From JAWXCH01 sp034440595 (lineage in GTDB: Bacteria; Planctomycetota; Planctomycetia; Pirellulales; JALHPA01), in assembly GCA_034440595.1 (NCBI GenBank), contig JAWXCH010000094.1, positions 1-28,568 of the forward strand: a stretch of 28,568 nt of DNA. The letters are read 5' to 3'. Shown here piece after piece: positions 8,254 to 16,332 of this stretch. Made by a program: the position numbers and the translations under genes. Below the pieces are notes generated by a model that ran no database searches, had not been told where the DNA came from, and saw only the letters and a program-made list of their open reading frames with translations. Each line of letters begins with the position of its first letter. Positions within the stretch are counted from its first letter, which is position 1.

Positions 8254-8405
8254 ACAACTACCGATAAGCCACTTTTGATGGTGACGGGTGTTGTAGTCGC
8301 GATGAAGTATGGCAGGGGCGGAAACTAAACTGGACGATAAGTCGCGTGGCTGGCGGTTGCGAGCCGCAGTCGTTTGTTGGTACACGGAGAGGTCGATCCT
8401 CTTTT
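8249..8405 (+). ncRNA. possible orphan small RNA
   Basis: The predicted start lies about 7 bases after the CAAAAT box. The end is a terminator-like hairpin, AGAGG (8388-8392) and CCTCT (8398-8402) with a 5-base loop and a TTT tail. A second small hairpin (GCGG/CCGC near 8354-8367) lies before it. The transcript would be about 157 nt. It holds only a 16-codon frame without a ribosome-binding site. There is no match to a known RNA family; this is an inference from signals only. Confidence 0.25.
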
Positions 8406-8731
8406 GATGACACGCAACAACCGAAATGAAACTGTACAATAAAATCAGGAAATTGCTACCTATCCATGCAACTATTTTCCGTCTCAATTGAAATTCGTCA
8501 AGTTCCGAATGTTTGCTTAACAGCACAATACTCTGGAAATTTAGCTTCTCTTCCCCTAGAACCAATAATCCGGCTCCACCAATCCCCCCAACAGTGGCCC
8601 TTTTATGCGGCTTTCAAAAAATTCCCGAATCGAGCTTAGCCCCCTCTCTAGGGATAATTCTCATCATCATAGAATGAATACCGACACTTGGCTCTCGCCC
8701 GTAATGCGGCTGCCTTCAACGTGTCCAAATC

Positions 8732-10150
8732 ATGTCGCAACGATTAGCATTCTATAATCCGTCAAAGTTATTACGCAGTATTTTTACGCAGCGCGAACGT
8801 ACCGCCGGATTGAACATGCTTAGCAACAATGCCGATCGACCAGCGCGCTACTGCGTAATTGGAGGGGGTCCGTCTGGTCTGGCCGTGGCCAAGAACCTCT
8901 CACAGGCGGGAGTTCCTTTTGAACTGCTGGAACGCGAGGACGATTTTGGCGGCAACTGGTATTTCGGCAAACCGGGCAGCAGTGTCTGTGGTTCCACACA
9001 CCTGATCTCGTCCAAGAAACTGACCGAATTCGACGACTTTCCGATGCCGGCCGACTGGCCCCCCTTCCCCTCTCACCAACTGGCGTTGCAATACCTGCGC
9101 GACTACGCCCGACACTTTGGCCTGTACGAACATGCCCAGTTCAATACATCGGTCGCAAAGGTCGAGCGCTCAGCGGCCGGCTGGGTTGTCACCTTGCAAA
9201 ATGACGACGTTCGCCAGTACCGTGGCCTGATCATCGCCAATGGCCATAATTGGGATCCGCGCTGGCCGCAGTATCCTGGCCACTTCAATGGCGTTGTCCT
9301 GCATTCTTCCCAATATAAGACGCCCGACATCCTAACCAGAAAACGCGTTCTGGTCGTCGGGGCGGGCAATTCGGGTTGCGATATCGCAGTCGAATCGGCA
9401 CAGCACGCGGCGAACACCCTGCACAGCAGTCGCCGCGGATATCACTACATTCCCAAATTCCTTCGCGGGCGTCCCATCGACGAAGCGGGCGAGCGACTCC
9501 TGCGGTGGCGAGTTCCCCTCTGGCTCCGCCGATTCTTGATCGGTCGAATGGTCGGCTATACGCTCGGCAGGCCGCAGGACTATGGTCTACCCAAACCAGA
9601 TCATCGCTTTTTGGAAACACACCCGATCATCAATTCGCAGATGCTGTATTACGTTGGCCACGGCGACATCGAGCCGCGCGGGGACATTGCCGAACTATGT
9701 GGAGACAATGTTCGCTTTGTCGATGGGCGGATCGATCCGGTCGATGTCATTGTCTATGCAACCGGATTTGCGATCAGCTTTCCATTTATCGATCAAAGCT
9801 TGCTGAACTGGCGTGACGGGGCACCCGACCTGTACCTGAATGTTTTTCACCCCGATGACGATACGCTATTCATCGCGGGACTGATTCAGCCAGACAGCGG
9901 CCAATGGGGACTAGTCGATTATCAGGCGCAGTTGATTGCGCGCTATGCGGTAGCAATGCGTGAGGATCAGAAAGCCGCGGAACGCTTTCGTCAACTCAAA
10001 TCACAGCACAAGCCCGATCTGAGTGCGGGCATTCGCTACCTGGCCTCTCCGCGACATCGGCTGGAGGTCGAGCACTTCAGCTACCGCCGCCGTTTGAAAA
10101 AGCTAATCAAAATGTTCCCGATCAACCGGCTACGCAGTGTTGGAAAGTAG
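8732..10150 (+). CDS. flavin-containing monooxygenase (FMO-like)
   Basis: 472 residues from the ATG at 8732; an in-frame ATG at 8816 would give 444 residues and begin closer to the conserved fold, and neither has a strong ribosome-binding site. The FAD-binding Rossmann motif is CVIGGGPSGLAVAKNL, followed by GGNWYFGKPGSSVCGSTHLISS, typical of FMOs. The FMO signature F-x-G-x-x-x-H-x-x-x-Y appears as a variant around YPGHFNGVVLHSSQY. The NADPH site is VLVVGAGNSGCDIAVE, and the linker motif is VIVYATGF. The enzyme should oxygenate a nucleophilic N or S atom, or act as a Baeyer-Villiger type oxygenase, with NADPH and O2. The substrate cannot be read from sequence or context. A short basic C-terminus (YRRRLKKLIKMF) may be amphipathic. 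Confidence 0.9.
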   Translation: MSQRLAFYNPSKLLRSIFTQRERTAGLNMLSNNADRPARYCVIGGGPSGLAVAKNLSQAGVPFELLEREDDFGGNWYFGKPGSSVCGSTHLISSKKLTEFDDFPMPADWPPFPSHQLALQYLRDYARHFGLYEHAQFNTSVAKVERSAAGWVVTLQNDDVRQYRGLIIANGHNWDPRWPQYPGHFNGVVLHSSQYKTPDILTRKRVLVVGAGNSGCDIAVESAQHAANTLHSSRRGYHYIPKFLRGRPIDEAGERLLRWRVPLWLRRFLIGRMVGYTLGRPQDYGLPKPDHRFLETHPIINSQMLYYVGHGDIEPRGDIAELCGDNVRFVDGRIDPVDVIVYATGFAISFPFIDQSLLNWRDGAPDLYLNVFHPDDDTLFIAGLIQPDSGQWGLVDYQAQLIARYAVAMREDQKAAERFRQLKSQHKPDLSAGIRYLASPRHRLEVEHFSYRRRLKKLIKMFPINRLRSVGK

Positions 10151-10166
10151 GTTGGCACACGTAGTG

Positions 10167-10183
10167 GGCAAGGTCCCCGTGCC
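10167..10183 (-). repeat. GGGAC-loop hairpin, minus orientation
   Basis: GGCAAG, loop GTCCC, CGTGCC: four outer pairs, one A/G mismatch and one inner pair. The loop is the complement of the GGGAC loop in the copies at 10284-10321 and 28451-28488. It lies 16 bases after the FMO stop. Confidence 0.5.
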
Positions 10184-10283
10184 GTTAAACCGCGCTTGTA
10201 ATGCGGCTTGCAGTACTCAGATACGCTTCCACTTATGTTATCGGTCAAGGCAACCTCGTAAACTAACCAATCTCGTTCAATCA

Positions 10284-10321
10284 CCTCAACTCGCCCGCGG
10301 CTACGGCATCGGGACGATGCC
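10284..10321 (+). repeat. 38-base dispersed repeat with GGGAC-loop hairpin
   Basis: CCTCAACTCGCC, two variable bases, CGGCTAC and then the hairpin GGCATC-GGGAC-GATGCC. The same layout with the same length recurs at 28451-28488. It lies between the convergent FMO and hemA genes, 10 bases beyond the hemA stop, and could help end either transcript. Confidence 0.65.
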
Positions 10322-10331
10322 TGCTACTTTC

Positions 10332-11606
10332 CTAATCCTTCAAATGAAACAGTCGCTTCAGTGCATCGATCAGCCCGTGCGGCGTCCCATGCTGCGACTC
10401 GTCTCGCAGTGATTCCAGCGGCGGATGTAGCAGCTTATTCACATAGCGATCGAACGACTGTTCAATTTCGCTCCGCTCCCGGTCGTCCAACTCTGGTAGC
10501 TTATTGAACAATCGCTTCAATTCCTGATCGCGCAGCGATTGCCAACCTTGTCGCAGGCGCTGAATGATCGGGCCGGCCGCTCGATGATGCAACAGCGACA
10601 TGAACCGCTGCGTCTCCTCTTCAACAATCTCGAGTGCCACCGGCAACTCCTTGTCACGATGCTGGCGGTTCTTTTGGCAGGCTCGTTCCAGATCATCAAT
10701 CGAATACAGATAGACACCTAACGAATCAGAAATCGCCGGATCAAAATCTCGCGGCACCGCCAGGTCCAATATGAATAGCGGCCGCTGATAACGCTCGTCC
10801 TCAATCTGCTTGAAACGCGCCTGTGTAATCACCGGGCGGCTGGCCCCCGTGGTGCTGACAACCAGGTCGGCAGCGACAAGCAATTCTTCCAGTTGATCCC
10901 ACCCTGCCGCCCTGCCACCGATTTTCTCTGAAAGCGCGACCGCACGTTCATTGTTGTGATTGATCACCGTAATATCGTTGGCCCCTTCGTCCTTGAGGTA
11001 ACGCAGTGTCTCTTCGGCCATTTCACCGGCACCAATCACCAGCACCTTCTTGTCGTCAAAACGCTCAAAAATCTCGCGTGCAAAATCCGCCACCGCCACG
11101 CTCGGAATACTGACTCGATGTTCGTTGATTGCCGTCTCGTTGGCAACTCGCTTGGCCACATGCAACGCCGCTTGAAAAATCTCGTGCGATAGCGCGCCGG
11201 CACTGCGATGCTCCAGCGCCATACGATACGCCTGCTTGACCTGTGACAGGATCTGCGGTTCACCGACCACCATGCTATCCAGGCTGGCGGCAACGGTGAA
11301 CAAATGCCGAATCATCCCCTCGCCCGACTGTTCAAACAAATCATCAAATACAGTCGTCAGATCCAGCCCATGACATTGTGCCAGAAACTCCACCATCTGG
11401 TGGTGCGAAGGTCCGGTCTGACTGTTGTCGGTGGCAGTGTAGACTTCGACTCTATTACAGGTGGACAGTAATACTGCCTCGGTTTGCGGAAACTCTTGAC
11501 GCCACCGCTCCAGTGCCTCGGCCGCTTGTGCCGTATTGAACGCTAGTCGTTCGCGAATTTCTAGCGGTGCGTTGTGGTGACTGCACCCAACCATTTGCAG
11601 TTTCAT
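10332..11606 (-). CDS. hemA: glutamyl-tRNA reductase
   Basis: 424 residues. It reduces glutamyl-tRNA(Glu) to glutamate-1-semialdehyde with NADPH, the first step of C5-pathway tetrapyrrole (haem) synthesis, in the cytoplasm. The N-terminal catalytic domain begins VGCSHHNAPLEIRERLAF and carries the nucleophile Cys50 in LLSTCNRVEVY; GEPQILSQVKQAY is also typical. The NADPH domain has VLVIGAGEMAEETLRYL, and the helical C-terminal dimerisation domain ends KRLFHLKD. GGAGGT lies 6 bases before the ATG, an ideal site. The start overlaps the last bases of the upstream ccsA/hemX-like gene (ATGA overlap, 11603-11606), so the two are co-transcribed and probably translationally coupled. Linking a cytochrome/haem membrane protein to hemA is a recurrent arrangement. 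Confidence 0.97.
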   Translation of the reverse strand: MKLQMVGCSHHNAPLEIRERLAFNTAQAAEALERWRQEFPQTEAVLLSTCNRVEVYTATDNSQTGPSHHQMVEFLAQCHGLDLTTVFDDLFEQSGEGMIRHLFTVAASLDSMVVGEPQILSQVKQAYRMALEHRSAGALSHEIFQAALHVAKRVANETAINEHRVSIPSVAVADFAREIFERFDDKKVLVIGAGEMAEETLRYLKDEGANDITVINHNNERAVALSEKIGGRAAGWDQLEELLVAADLVVSTTGASRPVITQARFKQIEDERYQRPLFILDLAVPRDFDPAISDSLGVYLYSIDDLERACQKNRQHRDKELPVALEIVEEETQRFMSLLHHRAAGPIIQRLRQGWQSLRDQELKRLFNKLPELDDRERSEIEQSFDRYVNKLLHPPLESLRDESQHGTPHGLIDALKRLFHLKD

Positions 11607-12505
11607 CGGCGGACCTCCACCGATCGAAACCTATCTTGGACAATGTCCGTTTGTTGGCTGACCGCTCGATCAACTTTTTGATCGTGTTCCGAATCCAGCA
11701 ATGCACGAAACAACAGCACTGACACCGCCAGAAAACAGAAGCTGGCCACGGTCAGATAGGCGACCTTCCGCCCTCGCTGAGCGGGCTTGTAAAACGAACT
11801 GAACAGCGCCGCGGCACAGAGCCACAACAGCATGCTTCCCAATCGCCAGATGACCGGATCGGTCCAAGGCACCGAATCCAAACCTCGTCCACGACTGACG
11901 GCATTGAGCACAATTCCAGAGACGAAGCCTAAACCGACAAACAACGCCGACAATACTATCGCGCGGCTATTGATCCGCTCCAGCCGTTCCAGGCTAGGCA
12001 ACTTCAGCCCATTGCTCGGCAACACTTTTCGTTTCAATCGTCGTGATTGCAGTAAATACATCAGCCCGGCCACGAAGCCGACGATCACGGCGACGTACCC
12101 CAGCAGCAAGAAAACGCCATGCACCGGTCCCCAGACTTGCGCCGCCGGGTGCTGAGCAAACGGCTGCCGACTGGAATACTCGGCCATCCCTATCAGCCCC
12201 AGCACCAGCGGCAATATAAATAGCCCCAGTGGAACCTTTGGATAGGAATAAATCGAGATCAAGTACACGCAAACTAGCGTCCAGGCCGCCAGCAGATACC
12301 AATCGAACGGGCTGGAGAGCGGCGCACTCTCCGCCGTGAATGCGCGATAGCCAAGGAATAGCGTATGTGCCAGAAGTCCTGCCCCGGTGAAGCCGAGCAT
12401 CAGTATTCCGCGCAGCCCGCTGCGAAAGAACGGGCGTGTCGCTTCCAGCAGCAGCGCCACGGCGTAGCTGGCGGCAAAGCAGAATACGGAAATACCAGCG
12501 AGCAT
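11603..12505 (-). CDS. CcsA/HemX-like integral membrane protein
   Basis: 300 residues with about eight hydrophobic segments, starting MLAGISVFCFAASYAVALLL; a soluble stretch (LLQSRRLKRKVLPSNGLKLPSLERLERINSR) separates the first five from the last three. It matches the cytochrome c assembly family of CcsA/HemX type, including VWGPVHGVFLLLGYVAVIVGF, which holds a conserved His, but lacks the full tryptophan-rich WGxWWxWD haem-handling motif of CcmC/CcsA. Its position directly before hemA with a 4-base overlap resembles the hemX-hemA order of other bacteria, where HemX affects GluTR level. It may act in haem delivery for cytochrome c maturation or in control of HemA; the sequence does not decide. 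No strong ribosome-binding site was seen at the chosen start. Confidence 0.85.
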   Translation of the reverse strand: MLAGISVFCFAASYAVALLLEATRPFFRSGLRGILMLGFTGAGLLAHTLFLGYRAFTAESAPLSSPFDWYLLAAWTLVCVYLISIYSYPKVPLGLFILPLVLGLIGMAEYSSRQPFAQHPAAQVWGPVHGVFLLLGYVAVIVGFVAGLMYLLQSRRLKRKVLPSNGLKLPSLERLERINSRAIVLSALFVGLGFVSGIVLNAVSRGRGLDSVPWTDPVIWRLGSMLLWLCAAALFSSFYKPAQRGRKVAYLTVASFCFLAVSVLLFRALLDSEHDQKVDRAVSQQTDIVQDRFRSVEVRR

Positions 12506-12547
12506 GTATGGTAGGCAGGGCGAGACAGGAAGCGTAACCGGTACTCT

Positions 12548-12576
12548 ATTCTACCACGCACGGCAAGCGTTGTCTG
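12548..12576 (-). promoter_or_regulatory. candidate sigma70 promoter for the ccsA-like/hemA operon
   Basis: On the minus strand, -35 CAGACA (12571-12576) and -10 TAGAAT (12548-12553) are separated by 17 bases. The predicted transcript would start about 36 bases before the ATG at 12505. Confidence 0.5.
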
Positions 12577-12586
12577 GAAGCCGTGC
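12558..12586. repeat. inverted repeat over the hemA-operon promoter
   Basis: GCACGGC (12558-12564) and GCCGTGC (12580-12586) flank the -35 box of the minus-strand promoter. A small hairpin GGGG-TTAAAT-CCCC follows at about 12589-12602. An operator is possible but unproved. Confidence 0.35.
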
Positions 12587-12657
12587 CAGGGGTTAAATCC
12601 CCATTCCTTGGCATCAAATTAATCCTGCCAGAATTTGCTGTTGGCTTTTTTCTAAAA

Positions 12658-12686
12658 TTGACGGGCCAGAGGCGGGCAAGTAGGAT
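12658..12686 (+). promoter_or_regulatory. candidate sigma70 promoter for the T5SS/PEP-CTERM-repeat gene
   Basis: -35 TTGACG (12658-12663) and -10 TAGGAT (12681-12686) are separated by exactly 17 bases. The leader to the ATG at 12779 would be about 86 bases. Confidence 0.55.
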
Positions 12687-12778
12687 GCAGTGTGCCTCGG
12701 GAGCATCTGAAGTGCGCCCACCACTTTTTGCGGCTATTCATTGGCCAATGTACTTAGCAAACCGCGGGTAAAAGCGAA

Positions 12779-14689
12779 ATGTCCGCAATTCGACGATTCT
12801 GTCTGCAATGCATCGCAGTGCTGCTAAGCAGTTGGCTTATGTCCAACTACTGCTCTGCCACGCAAGTCACCCAGAACACGACTCAAGACGGTGGTGTATA
12901 TGTGAACGTTTACACTCAGCTGAAAATCTCCCATGACAGCAATAACCCTCCATTTGGTCCTTTACTAACTTTGACTAATGGCGCCACGACGGCGGGTATT
13001 CAGCAAGTTTATGTCGGTGATGGAAGTGGCAGCAAAGGGCGGTTGCTGATTAACGGCGGAAGCGTTCTGACGAATTCGGATCAGGGGCCTCCTTTCCTCG
13101 ATAGCGGCTACGGGTTCATCGGGTATTATGGCGGCTCAAGCGGCGAAGCAACCGTGACCGGAGCTGGCTCCTCCTGGATTAACACCGGCGAGTTCAATGT
13201 CGGGTACATTGGAAACGGAAAACTATTTGTCACCGCCGGCGGAACAGTTTCTAACACCGATGGGTTTGTTGGGTATTTCTTGCAATCGACCAGCGAGGCA
13301 ACCGTATCAGGTGCAAATTCTGCGTGGAACAATAACGGCAGAATTCACGTCGGGTATATGGGAAACGGCAAGCTTCGTATCGAAGATTCGGGAACCGTCA
13401 CCACCAACCATGGCATTATCGGCAATCGCAATGGTGCCAGCGGCGAAGTAACGGTCACCGGTGCCAATTCAAAATGGATCAGTAGCGGTGATCTAACTGT
13501 CAGTACCCAGGGCAAGTTGTTGGTCGAAGCAGGAGGCAGCGTTTCTAATGTCTTCGGACGCATTGGTATATGGCCCGGTTCCAGCGTGGCAACGATCACG
13601 GGTGCTGGCTCTACCTGGAGCAACAGCAATAGCCTGACTGTTGGAGATTACAGCGGTGGCGAACTGTACGTGCAAAACGGTGGGCTCGTTAGCAGTGCTT
13701 TTGGTTATCTAGGAGTACGGCCGAATGTGACCGGCACAGTTACCATTGGTGGTGCTGGCTCCAAATGGGCAGCCGGTGAACTCTATATCGGTGGCGACGG
13801 CAATGGAACTGCGGGATCGGGCCTTCTAAAAGTGGAGACCGGGGGAATCGTTGATGTTTCAGACACTCTTCGAGTCTGGAACTCTGGTCAGCTAAAACTG
13901 AATGGGGGAATGCTCAAAGTACACCATTTCAATCCAAGTCCCGGCACGTTTACCATTAGCTCCGGTACGCTCGCCTTCAGTGGCAACGTGACAGGGAGCC
14001 TGACTGTCCCAACCAACGGCATCATTGCCGGTACGGGAACAGTGCTAGGGAGTGTCAGCAATCAAGGGCGAATTGCGCCCGGCAGTTCGGATAATATTGC
14101 ACTCGCGACCGGCCTGATGACCATTGACAGCAGTCTAAATAGCACTGGCGTTCTTGCGTTTGAGCTTGCTAGTCCAAGTAGCTATGACAGATTAAATGTT
14201 GGGGGAGCCGTGACTCTCAACGGATCGCTAGAAGTCGGTCTCGCTGGCGGCTATCTGCCGACCGTCGGGGACACTTTCAACCTGCTCGACTTCGGCAGTC
14301 TTTCCCTCGGCAGCAATTTTGCCTTCAACTTCGCTGGCCCCGCCGGGCTTGTTTGGGACACGAGCAGCTTTGCCACGGATGGTTCGATCAGTGTCCTCGC
14401 CGCACCGCTCGCGGGTGACCTCAACAATGACGGCTTTGTCGGTCAGGATGATCTCAACGCCATCTTGAACACGTGGGGACAAACCGTCACCACAGGAAGT
14501 TGGACGCTCGGCGACCCCAGTGGCGATGGGTTTGTCGGTCAAGATGATCTCAACCGCGTGCTGAGTACTTGGGGGCAAGGCACGCCGCCATCGGTTACTC
14601 CTGTGCCGGAACCAGCAACCTTCTTATTGATGGGCCTGGCTGGAATTGGCTTACTCGCAATGCGGTGCCGGCTGCGGCGTGCAAAATAA
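12779..14689 (+). CDS. T5SS/PEP-CTERM-associated repeat protein with dockerin-like loops
   Basis: 636 residues. Residues 1 to about 27 are a signal peptide (ending NYCSA). Residues about 75-380 are imperfect repeats of roughly 45 residues built on the pattern GEATVTGAGSSW, then a variable stretch, VGYxGNGKL, then GGTVSN, as in the T5SS/PEP-CTERM-associated repeat family; these form a right-handed beta-helix. A further beta-rich part resembles autotransporter passenger ends (GTVLGSVSNQGRIAPGSS, LNVGGAVTLNGSLEV). From residue 546 there are two dockerin-type calcium loops (DLNNDGFVGQDDL and DPSGDGFVGQDDL), then a PEP-CTERM signal (VPEPATFLLMG, helix, RCRLRRAK). No beta-barrel translocator is present, so it should be exported by Sec and sorted by an exosortase. 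A surface or extracellular-matrix role is inferred. The start lacks a strong ribosome-binding site. Confidence 0.9.
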   Translation: MSAIRRFCLQCIAVLLSSWLMSNYCSATQVTQNTTQDGGVYVNVYTQLKISHDSNNPPFGPLLTLTNGATTAGIQQVYVGDGSGSKGRLLINGGSVLTNSDQGPPFLDSGYGFIGYYGGSSGEATVTGAGSSWINTGEFNVGYIGNGKLFVTAGGTVSNTDGFVGYFLQSTSEATVSGANSAWNNNGRIHVGYMGNGKLRIEDSGTVTTNHGIIGNRNGASGEVTVTGANSKWISSGDLTVSTQGKLLVEAGGSVSNVFGRIGIWPGSSVATITGAGSTWSNSNSLTVGDYSGGELYVQNGGLVSSAFGYLGVRPNVTGTVTIGGAGSKWAAGELYIGGDGNGTAGSGLLKVETGGIVDVSDTLRVWNSGQLKLNGGMLKVHHFNPSPGTFTISSGTLAFSGNVTGSLTVPTNGIIAGTGTVLGSVSNQGRIAPGSSDNIALATGLMTIDSSLNSTGVLAFELASPSSYDRLNVGGAVTLNGSLEVGLAGGYLPTVGDTFNLLDFGSLSLGSNFAFNFAGPAGLVWDTSSFATDGSISVLAAPLAGDLNNDGFVGQDDLNAILNTWGQTVTTGSWTLGDPSGDGFVGQDDLNRVLSTWGQGTPPSVTPVPEPATFLLMGLAGIGLLAMRCRLRRAK

Positions 14690-14859
14690 CTCATGCGTTG
14701 ATCGCTCAGACCGCCGTTTTGGCTACCAGAACCCTCCGCAAACCACGTGCCTGAGGGCAATGTGCCGAAAAGTATTCTCAGCGATAGCCCGACAGCCTAG
14801 ATACGAGCAGTCATCGCTCAACTGCGAAGCCCATTAATTCACTTGCTTCTGAAATATGA

Positions 14860-14888
14860 TTGACTTTTGTGGGGGGGAGCACTATCTT
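14860..14888 (+). promoter_or_regulatory. sigma70 promoter for the DNRLRE-like gene
   Basis: -35 TTGACT (14860-14865) and -10 TATCTT (14883-14888) with a 17-base spacer that contains a run of seven G. Transcription would begin near 14895, about 40 bases before the ATG at 14935. This makes the longer in-frame start at 14860 impossible for this transcript. Confidence 0.65.
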
Positions 14889-14934
14889 AATCGCCAGGGC
14901 GATCGTTCGTCACACCAACGCTATAGGTGCCATG

Positions 14935-15807
14935 ATGTTTAGGCTCTTCCCATTCTCGGCCGCTTTTCTGGCTGCTGTTTGCCTGGCCGTTTCTACTGCC
15001 GGTGCCATTGAGGTTCAACTCACTCTGACGGATGCGGACTCGATCAAGCCATTTCAGGACCACAACTACAATTCAAAAAGTTACATCTATTCGTGGGAGC
15101 GGAACATCGCGTTCAATATGCATGTCGCCTACATGAAGTTCGATCTGACGGCGATTCCCGATGGTTCAACGATCGACAGCATGTCGCTCCGAATGTCCAC
15201 ATACTTGAACCCATTCACTGGTCCTCAGGTGACTAATGTATATCGAACGAACAACGACAATTGGTCCAGCACGACGACCGACCTCTATCCGGGGATTGAC
15301 GAGTTACTTGCTCCCGACCTGGCAACGCCCAGCCAGTTCACGTTTTATACCTGGGCACTGGATGTCAATGCGTTTGATCCGCAAGTCGACCTGACGGACA
15401 ATGTGCTGTCACTAGGGCTGACTTCGCCCGCCAATATCGACTGGTTTGCCATCGATGGACTGAACTTCAGCAGATATCCAGTTCTCACGATCAACTACAC
15501 CGAAGCCTCCGAGCCGCTGATGGGCGATTTGAACAGCGACGGATTCGTCGGGCAGGATGATCTGAATTTAATTCTCAGCAACTGGGGACAAAGCGTCCCT
15601 CCAGGAGATCCGTTGGCCGATCCCGATGGCAGCGGCTTCGTCGGGCAAGATGATCTAAATGAGGTCCTCGGTGGTTGGGGCCAGGGAGACCCGCTGGTTG
15701 AGGCAGTGCCAGAGCCAACGACCCTCTTGCTACTTGGCCTGGCGGGTGTCGGCCTAGTGACGTCTCACGTCCGATTGACCCGTCGTCGTCAACAACAGAC
15801 TGACTGA
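14935..15807 (+). CDS. DNRLRE-like domain / dockerin-like / PEP-CTERM exported protein
   Basis: 290 residues from the ATG at 14935, with AGGTG 5 bases upstream; the adjacent ATG at 14932 is too close to that site. Residues 1-23 are a signal peptide (FPFSAAFLAAVCLAVSTAGA). Residues about 25-195 form a beta-sandwich of the kind called DNRLRE in bacterial secreted proteins: HVAYMKFDLTAIPDGSTIDSMSLRMS, VYRTNNDNWSSTTT, LSLGLTSP and a closing YPVLTINYTEAS. Two dockerin-type loops follow (DLNSDGFVGQDDL and DPDGSGFVGQDDL), then a PEP-CTERM signal (VPEPTTLLLLG, helix, RLTRRRQQ). It should be exported and surface-sorted like its neighbours. The binding partner is unknown; a carbohydrate- or protein-binding role is inferred. 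It has its own promoter. Confidence 0.88.
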   Translation: MFRLFPFSAAFLAAVCLAVSTAGAIEVQLTLTDADSIKPFQDHNYNSKSYIYSWERNIAFNMHVAYMKFDLTAIPDGSTIDSMSLRMSTYLNPFTGPQVTNVYRTNNDNWSSTTTDLYPGIDELLAPDLATPSQFTFYTWALDVNAFDPQVDLTDNVLSLGLTSPANIDWFAIDGLNFSRYPVLTINYTEASEPLMGDLNSDGFVGQDDLNLILSNWGQSVPPGDPLADPDGSGFVGQDDLNEVLGGWGQGDPLVEAVPEPTTLLLLGLAGVGLVTSHVRLTRRRQQQTD

Positions 15808-16332
15808 ATTCGTTCACTCATCGCAGAAGGGATTGCACCACTGAGCAAGCACTCGCTGAATTGCTCGCGCTCCGGCACACCTGCAAGTGCAATAGAGCAG
15901 TGACATCTCCGTGTCCTCGGTGCCTCCGTGGCGAAGCTCTCAACCCACACATTGTCTCAGCGCGGTAGTGGTTGCAATCGGTGCCGCGTTGCATTCGCGA
16001 TCTCCCACCGCTGTCAACTACCAGCGCCATGTTTTTCTGGTGATTGAAAGGTTAGCGATTCATGTGGCAGGCATGATTCTTTTGTGAGCTTTCTGTGTGG
16101 CGGTTGTGAGCTTGTTTCATAACAGCGTACACCTTCTTTGGTTGCAACAATTGCGCGGCGATCTTCGTCGTTCCTCAGGCGATGACCAAACCGTTTCAGC
16201 ATTTGGCCTGGGGAGATACGATCTCGCTTGGCGGGTGCAAGCATGTCGTGTCCCACAACGGCATACGTCCAACAGATCCGCTTGATCGAAACAAAATTTC
16301 CTGTCCACGCAATTTAGAAGGATCTATTTCCC
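15808..16332. other. 525-base intergenic region before the second LTD gene
   Basis: No protein or RNA gene was accepted. It contains one arm of a dispersed repeat (15907-15935, listed separately). The rest must hold the promoter of the LTD gene at 16333 unless that gene is read through from upstream, but no good -35/-10 pair was seen. No terminator was recognised after the stop at 15807. Confidence 0.4.
15907..15935. repeat. single arm of a dispersed GTG/GCG-rich repeat
   Basis: The sequence runs CTCCGTGTCCTCGGTGCC, then TCCGTGGCGAA. It shares the spacing of CT-x-x-G-x-G steps and the GTGGCGAA/GCGGTGAA end with the arms at 20771-20804 and 20820-20855. No partner arm is seen here, so it may be a remnant. 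Confidence 0.4.

Larger units (their letters stand above)
8062..8731. other. 670-base region without a convincing protein gene
   Basis: More AT-rich than its surroundings. A 109-codon minus-strand frame (8236-8565) has no ribosome-binding site or family likeness and is not accepted. The plus strand carries a candidate promoter, an overlapping palindrome and a terminator-like hairpin, described below as a possible small RNA. The part from about 8410 to 8731 shows nothing I can name; the promoters of the flanking divergent genes were not identified. Confidence 0.4.

Noticed and set aside
8236..8565. 109-codon minus-strand frame
   Set aside because: No ribosome-binding site, no recognisable domain, and unusual composition; likely chance in an AT-rich region.
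12800..13800. CRISPR or DNA-level tandem repeat in the beta-helix gene
   Set aside because: The repetition is at protein level with diverged codons and no regular spacer structure.
14860..14934. Longer start for the DNRLRE-like gene
   Set aside because: The TTG at 14860 is the first part of a -35 box, and the signal peptide begins at 14935.
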